Positions 59,230 through 64,000 of a DNA stretch of 64,000 bases are shown in pieces. Position numbers and translations under genes: made by a program. Under the pieces are notes generated by a model that saw only the letters and a program-made list of their open reading frames with translations, had not been told where the DNA came from and did not search any database. Position 1 is the stretch's first letter. Each line of letters opens with the position of its first letter. Origin of the DNA: Apostichopus japonicus (Eukaryota > Echinodermata > Holothuroidea > Aspidochirotida > Stichopodidae); contig NC_092581.1 of the NCBI RefSeq assembly GCF_037975245.1, positions 8,213,501 to 8,277,500 of the forward strand. The letters are read 5' to 3'.

Positions 59230-62200
59230 CTTAACTATGTCGCCCTCCTTCCAATCTTGATAAAGTGGAAGAGCTTCGCTTATGCAGATTATTCTTTCCC
59301 ACATGAAAAATAACAGGAAAATATTCTAAACATGGCTAGATAATTTAATAAAATCTTGTAGCAATGCCTAAGGGTTTGAGTTAGTCAGCTGATAGGAAGA
59401 TCTTTGATAGCTGTTAACTCGTTTTTATGCCGCAGATCAGCCCTATAGACTACCTTCACATTTTTCAAACTGTGCGCAAGTATTAAATCCATCATCCCAT
59501 TCAGAGAAAATCATGGCTGCATGTTAGGAGTGGGTTGAACACTATTTTTTGATAAGAACCAATCAATTATTGAAAGACTCGATATAATTAGCCAATACAC
59601 AGGTGTCGTGTTTGTCAAACCACAACAATTGTTAACTCTATATGAGCATGGCAAATTTGTTAGTGCGTAGTACTGCTATTGAAAGAAACTTATTTGGGAA
59701 TACAATATTTGTGAAAAAGAATAGAAACAAGCTATTTATTTATTCATTGTTCTGTGTTTTTTGGATGGTATTAATGGATATATGAAAACTAACCAAATCC
59801 AGCCTTTGAATTATTAAGACACTAAGGTGTAGGGGTTTAAGATGTGTCTACATTGGTAAACTTGCATTTGGATGAGGGAGGGGAGGGGGGGGAGGGAGGA
59901 TGGGGGGAGATTACTTTCCTCCTTCTGTAGAGCAAACTAAGCCTTGATTTAAAGGGATACTCAAATTAAAAATGATCCTTTAAAAGGAAACTGTTTGGGT
60001 AGCTAATATAGAGACTGATTTACAGCTCTTACTGGGTTAGTCGCCTTTAAATGAAACGAGTCTGGTAATACTTTTACTTAAAAATTATAGTATTTTTCAA
60101 TTGCTCTTGCATTACATTAAAATCTTGTGTGTATTTTGTGTTGTTCATCTTTTGGGGTTTTAATATGTGTATACACACACTGAATCTGGCTGGATGGATC
60201 GACAGAGGGCATTCAAATTACAAGGACATCACACAGTACATTTGACCATTGATCATCTCAATACATATATGAAAGTAGTGCAGTTCATATCTAATTGAAG
60301 AATCAGCATGTTAATACAACTTTTAACCTCTCTCTAAATCTGATAATAATTAAACGTGATGTTTTTTTCTTGACACCCTTAGTCTTTTTTCATGTTGCCC
60401 CATTTGGAGAGTAATTACAGATTGGGTAGGTGTTGCTGTTCTCTCTCAAACACCTGTTTGAGCAGGCCACCGCTGTTCTTGACAATTGCAAGGTAATGAC
60501 TTTGTCTACTGTACCTTCAGCTAACACCCAGGAAAATCGAAATCAATTCAGTCTTGATTCAACCCAAAAATAATAAAAGTATATCATTGATTATTTGAAA
60601 AAATTCAAAGTTGATTTTTCATTTCATTATGATTACTTTTTTTCAATATTTCAATATGTAATGTCTTATGTAAATCTTGAATGCAACCTTCATGTATTGT
60701 TGCCAAGCATAAGTGGTTACAAACTTCTCTACCCGTCTAAGCAACATACTCTGTAAGTTTAAGGAACTGTCAACTGAGTATACACTCCCAACATGAGATA
60801 GCATTCACCATGTAGCTGTTAGCATTCTACATTAATACACCTGGCTAAAATGTGCTGGTTGGAGACATTTACCGGAACCATGAAATAATTGGAAGTGATC
60901 GATCAACTTCCTTCTGATGAACATGGAGAATTGCTGTGTTGGATGAATAAAAAATATGTTATGAACATCTGGTATGAGGTTAAACGTACCTATATAGAAA
61001 GGTTAAGTTAATGTTTTCTAACTTGAAACTAACTTGCTACTTACTTTCACCCATTGTGACCATCATCATTGATTGGTCTTTTGATACAAATTACTCGGTA
61101 ATGAACAACTTATTCAAACAGTGGAAGTAATATCTTATTCTGTTTGGCAGATGTTCTATTTTATTGCTCTTTCACATGAAGATTCTCCTTTAGAAGCAAT
61201 ACTGCCATGTGGATACATTTAAAATATACTTTTTTGCAAGTTTACAAAACCAGATTATTGAGTTTATATAAGAAACTGATCAGAGTGAGACACTCTTTTT
61301 TTTTTGTTCACTGAATGAACACTAAAGTCATTAGCTGTTAGTCTGAATTTGATTTCATTCTGCAGTTATTGTCAAACAGACATATATATATTTTTTCTAT
61401 TGATTGTTTGCTAATGAATATGCAATTGGTTTTGATATACAGTACTCAATATTCATATACCAAACCAATAGCCCTGAAATGGATTTCAAGGTTAACTAAC
61501 TAACTATACAACCCATAGTTGTTGGTCATCACTTGCACTTAGACATTAGTCTGTGTTCTTGAAATATTTCCACTCTTCATATGACAGGTAGTAGCAATTC
61601 ATTCAATTTACTCTCAGTATTTCCCTTTAAGGTTTTTGTAACTTTCAGATCGAAAGGAGTATTTTCTAGGTCGGCAGTTTGATGCCCGGTGGGTTTTTTT
61701 TCTACGTGTCAGTTTCAAGTTCTGTCTGTTAGCTTTTTGAAAATGTTCAGGAAGGTACACGAAGTATTAAAACTTGTTTATAGCGAAACTGAATTGTCTC
61801 TTGACGATAAGGTTCAAAGCGAAGCTATGGAGTCACCTTTTACTGACCTTGCAAAATTGTGAGGGGGATCTTACAGTCCGTAATTACTATTATGGTTAGA
61901 TTCAGGACAGGCAACATTCTGAAATGCTCAGAGCCAAAGACTTTGTTGTTTGGCCAGACGACCGTTATTTCTCAGAAAGGCTGCTATTACTAAAATCGTA
62001 GAATAAAATTATCAAAGGTACATTAAAATTTATATTGGTACTGTTAAATTAGTAAATGTTGATAATGTAATGTAGTTAACATGTCTTGAAATGTTAAAAT
62101 ATGTTTTGTTTGATACAGAAATTGTTAACCCCTATACAATAGTCCAGGTCCCCGAAGCCCTGGTTAGTGCCATTATTTGAAAGGGGGCCACGTAAGTTGG

Positions 62201-63404
62201 CATCAAATAAACAACAAAAATGGAAATATATCGATATAACGAAAATATCTGCTTACACGGCAGAAGACCTATAACTAATACATATTTTGTACGTACAGTA
62301 TTCAGAAGTAAAGTTCTCATTCGACTTCTCAAACATGTACATTACATGCCAAGCTTACGCATTACAAGTAGAACCCCTGTGACAAATCTTACACGGTGCA
62401 AATTTATCAGGTCACACATCCGGGGTTTTGCTTCATTAGGGAAGTAAGCAAATATCTTTTTGCTAATCCTCCAAATCCCATTAAATTTTCACTTAGTGTG
62501 CAAAATATTTTTGGTTGACATACAGAATATTTACTTCGTTGATTCTGCTATCTATCATATGTAGTTAAATTGATCCCACGTCTCCTTCATTGTATGTACT
62601 ATTGTGTCTTTCTGCAAGAAAAAGAAAAATGAAAATGTGACTGGTAGAAAATAAAACTGAAAAAGCATGGCAAGTGATAAAGTAATGCACCCGCGAACTG
62701 CATGGCAGATTTTGGCTGGATATGGTGAGCCAAGAATAACCCAGAGGCACCTATGGGACCTACAAACTTGTCAATGTGACTCACTTAACTTAATGGAAAT
62801 TATATATTGATACACTGCCAGTGGATTTGACTCAATCAATTGATATCTGAATAGAAAAACAAACACAAATTTGAAATACACAAAGACCACTGTGTCATTT
62901 TACACATGCAGTGTGTAGTTTGTTGTTAAGCTACTGCATTTGTGCGTGGTGGCCAATTGTACCAAACCAGCGTGGAGTAGATACTAAGATTCAACTTGTG
63001 GATGTTTTCATCAAAGGAATGTTAATACGAGCAAGTACTTATACCGATTCCAAGCCTCTGGATTTCGCCATTTGCCAATAGTAATACCAGAATGCAAAAC
63101 ACATTGAGTTTCGAGCTCTGCTTATGAACCAGAAATAGCTGTAACAATGTAAATGGCGCGAACCACTATTTTGATGTACAATTACACTATGGCATGGTAA
63201 ACACAGCTTAGTCTACTGTACGTGGCAATACACACCGCCACCAACCCAATAGGGGTCTTGTACTGGTTGCTGGTTCGCTGATAATATCTATGGATGCCCA
63301 TAAGCTAATTTCCAATTGCCAACAACCTGCTATTCTTATGAGGCATAACGCACATGGTATCTTATAGGCTGGTCAGTTGGAGATACGGTAGATAATGAAA
63401 CAAA
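59230..63404. other. Non-coding DNA, nothing recognised
   Basis: Long AT-rich stretch. A G-rich run at 59875-59910 may form a quadruplex. Small frames near 62132-62784 lack motifs. No AHR PAS exon was recognised. Confidence 0.45.
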
Positions 63405-63665
63405 CTTTCCACAATTTGACCTCTGGTGACTACAAATGACCTTTGACCTCTACAAAAAGCATTAGGATTCTTGTACTTAATGTGTCACAACTACATACGG
63501 AATATGAGATTGGTCCAAGCTTGCCTTCTTAAGATATCAAGTTTACAAGGTTTTCACAATTTGACTCCTAGTGACCTCAAATGACCTTTGACCTCTAAAA
63601 ATATAGGCTTCTTCTACTCAAGATGGTACACCTACTCACCAAATATGAGATTGGTCCAAGCTTAC
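63405..63665 (+). repeat. TGACCT-rich repeat, two tandem units
   Basis: Two units of about 142 bp (from about 63410 and 63554) both run from 'cacaatttgac' and 'aaatgacctttgacctcta' to ATATGAGATTGGTCCAAGCT. Each contains a perfect TGACCTTTGACCT (63437-63449 and 63582-63594), the DR1 arrangement bound by RXR/HNF4-type nuclear receptors in animals. The same family appears inverted at 4855-5030. Confidence 0.7.
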
Positions 63666-64000
63666 AAGTATTTAAAGTTTGCCTGCATTACTACATACAG
63701 GTACTGTAGGTTACGATTATTATCAAAACCAAAAAGGCACTACATTGTTCTACCAGTAGATATTAAGAACGTAATACATGATAGGCCGATTAACAATCAG
63801 TGGAACATTCCCCATGACTTTGATACCTAACATAAGCCCTGTTTTACTGTGATTACCAGCAAATCTATACTGGTCTGCTCTCATGAGTCTGCAACTCTGT
63901 GTTGTGCATATCAGGAAAAAGTTGCCCTAAATTGTGAAATTCTAGAGCTGAATTCCATTGGGTTCTCAATTTTTTTTGTCTAAATGGCACAACATTATCT
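63666..64000. other. Non-coding DNA, nothing recognised
   Basis: AT-rich to the end of the window; the frame 63588-63830 is unsupported. Confidence 0.5.

Noticed and set aside
31196-64000. Downstream AHR exons (PAS domains)
   Set aside because: I looked for PAS-like readings next to splice acceptors and recognised none; short exons could have been missed by eye.

Overview
This is AT-rich animal nuclear DNA in which almost nothing is protein-coding. The one confidently recognised host gene part is a single 188-bp exon (19238-19425, + strand) encoding the bHLH domain of an aryl hydrocarbon receptor (AHR/spineless) orthologue, with a clean acceptor and donor. The sequence on either side is probably AHR intron 1 and intron 2, although other genes further out cannot be excluded. 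An invertebrate-type AHR, a DIRS tyrosine-recombinase retrotransposon, tRNA-derived SINEs and many satellite arrays suggest a marine invertebrate, perhaps an echinoderm. The species assignment is inference.

Layout: 1-19.2 kb is unique-looking AT-rich DNA with scattered transposon relics: DIRS terminal-repeat relics at 1.8, 6.0 and 8.0 kb, a hAT-like element at 3.4-4.3 kb, and a minus-strand SINE at 17.8-18.1 kb. The AHR exon is followed within about 40 bases by a 2.3-kb array of 25-bp units (19.5-21.8 kb). A 90-bp satellite (22.7-31.2 kb) is split by one 6704-bp DIRS-like element (23547-30250). That element has perfect inverted terminal repeats, a two-part internal complementary region that matches its joined ends exactly, and no target-site duplication. 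Inside it are a GC-rich broken gag-like region, two SINEs, about 1 kb of unrecognised DNA and a tyrosine recombinase; no reverse transcriptase was found.

From 31 to 64 kb there are more DIRS terminal relics, including a possible 0.6-kb mini-element, a 22-bp minisatellite, two copies of a >1-kb dispersed repeat, a long inverted repeat, a 48-bp array that grew inside a DIRS terminal-repeat relic, a small hAT element with an 8-bp target duplication, a 67-bp array with a trimeric higher-order unit, and a dispersed repeat carrying nuclear-receptor-type direct repeats.

The most distinctive points are the intact end structure of the DIRS element combined with a rearranged interior, the 48-bp satellite seeded within a DIRS terminus, and the array of TGATTGAT-containing units next to the AHR bHLH exon. 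No new multi-gene system was found. Most long open frames here are artefacts of tandem repeats whose period is a multiple of three.
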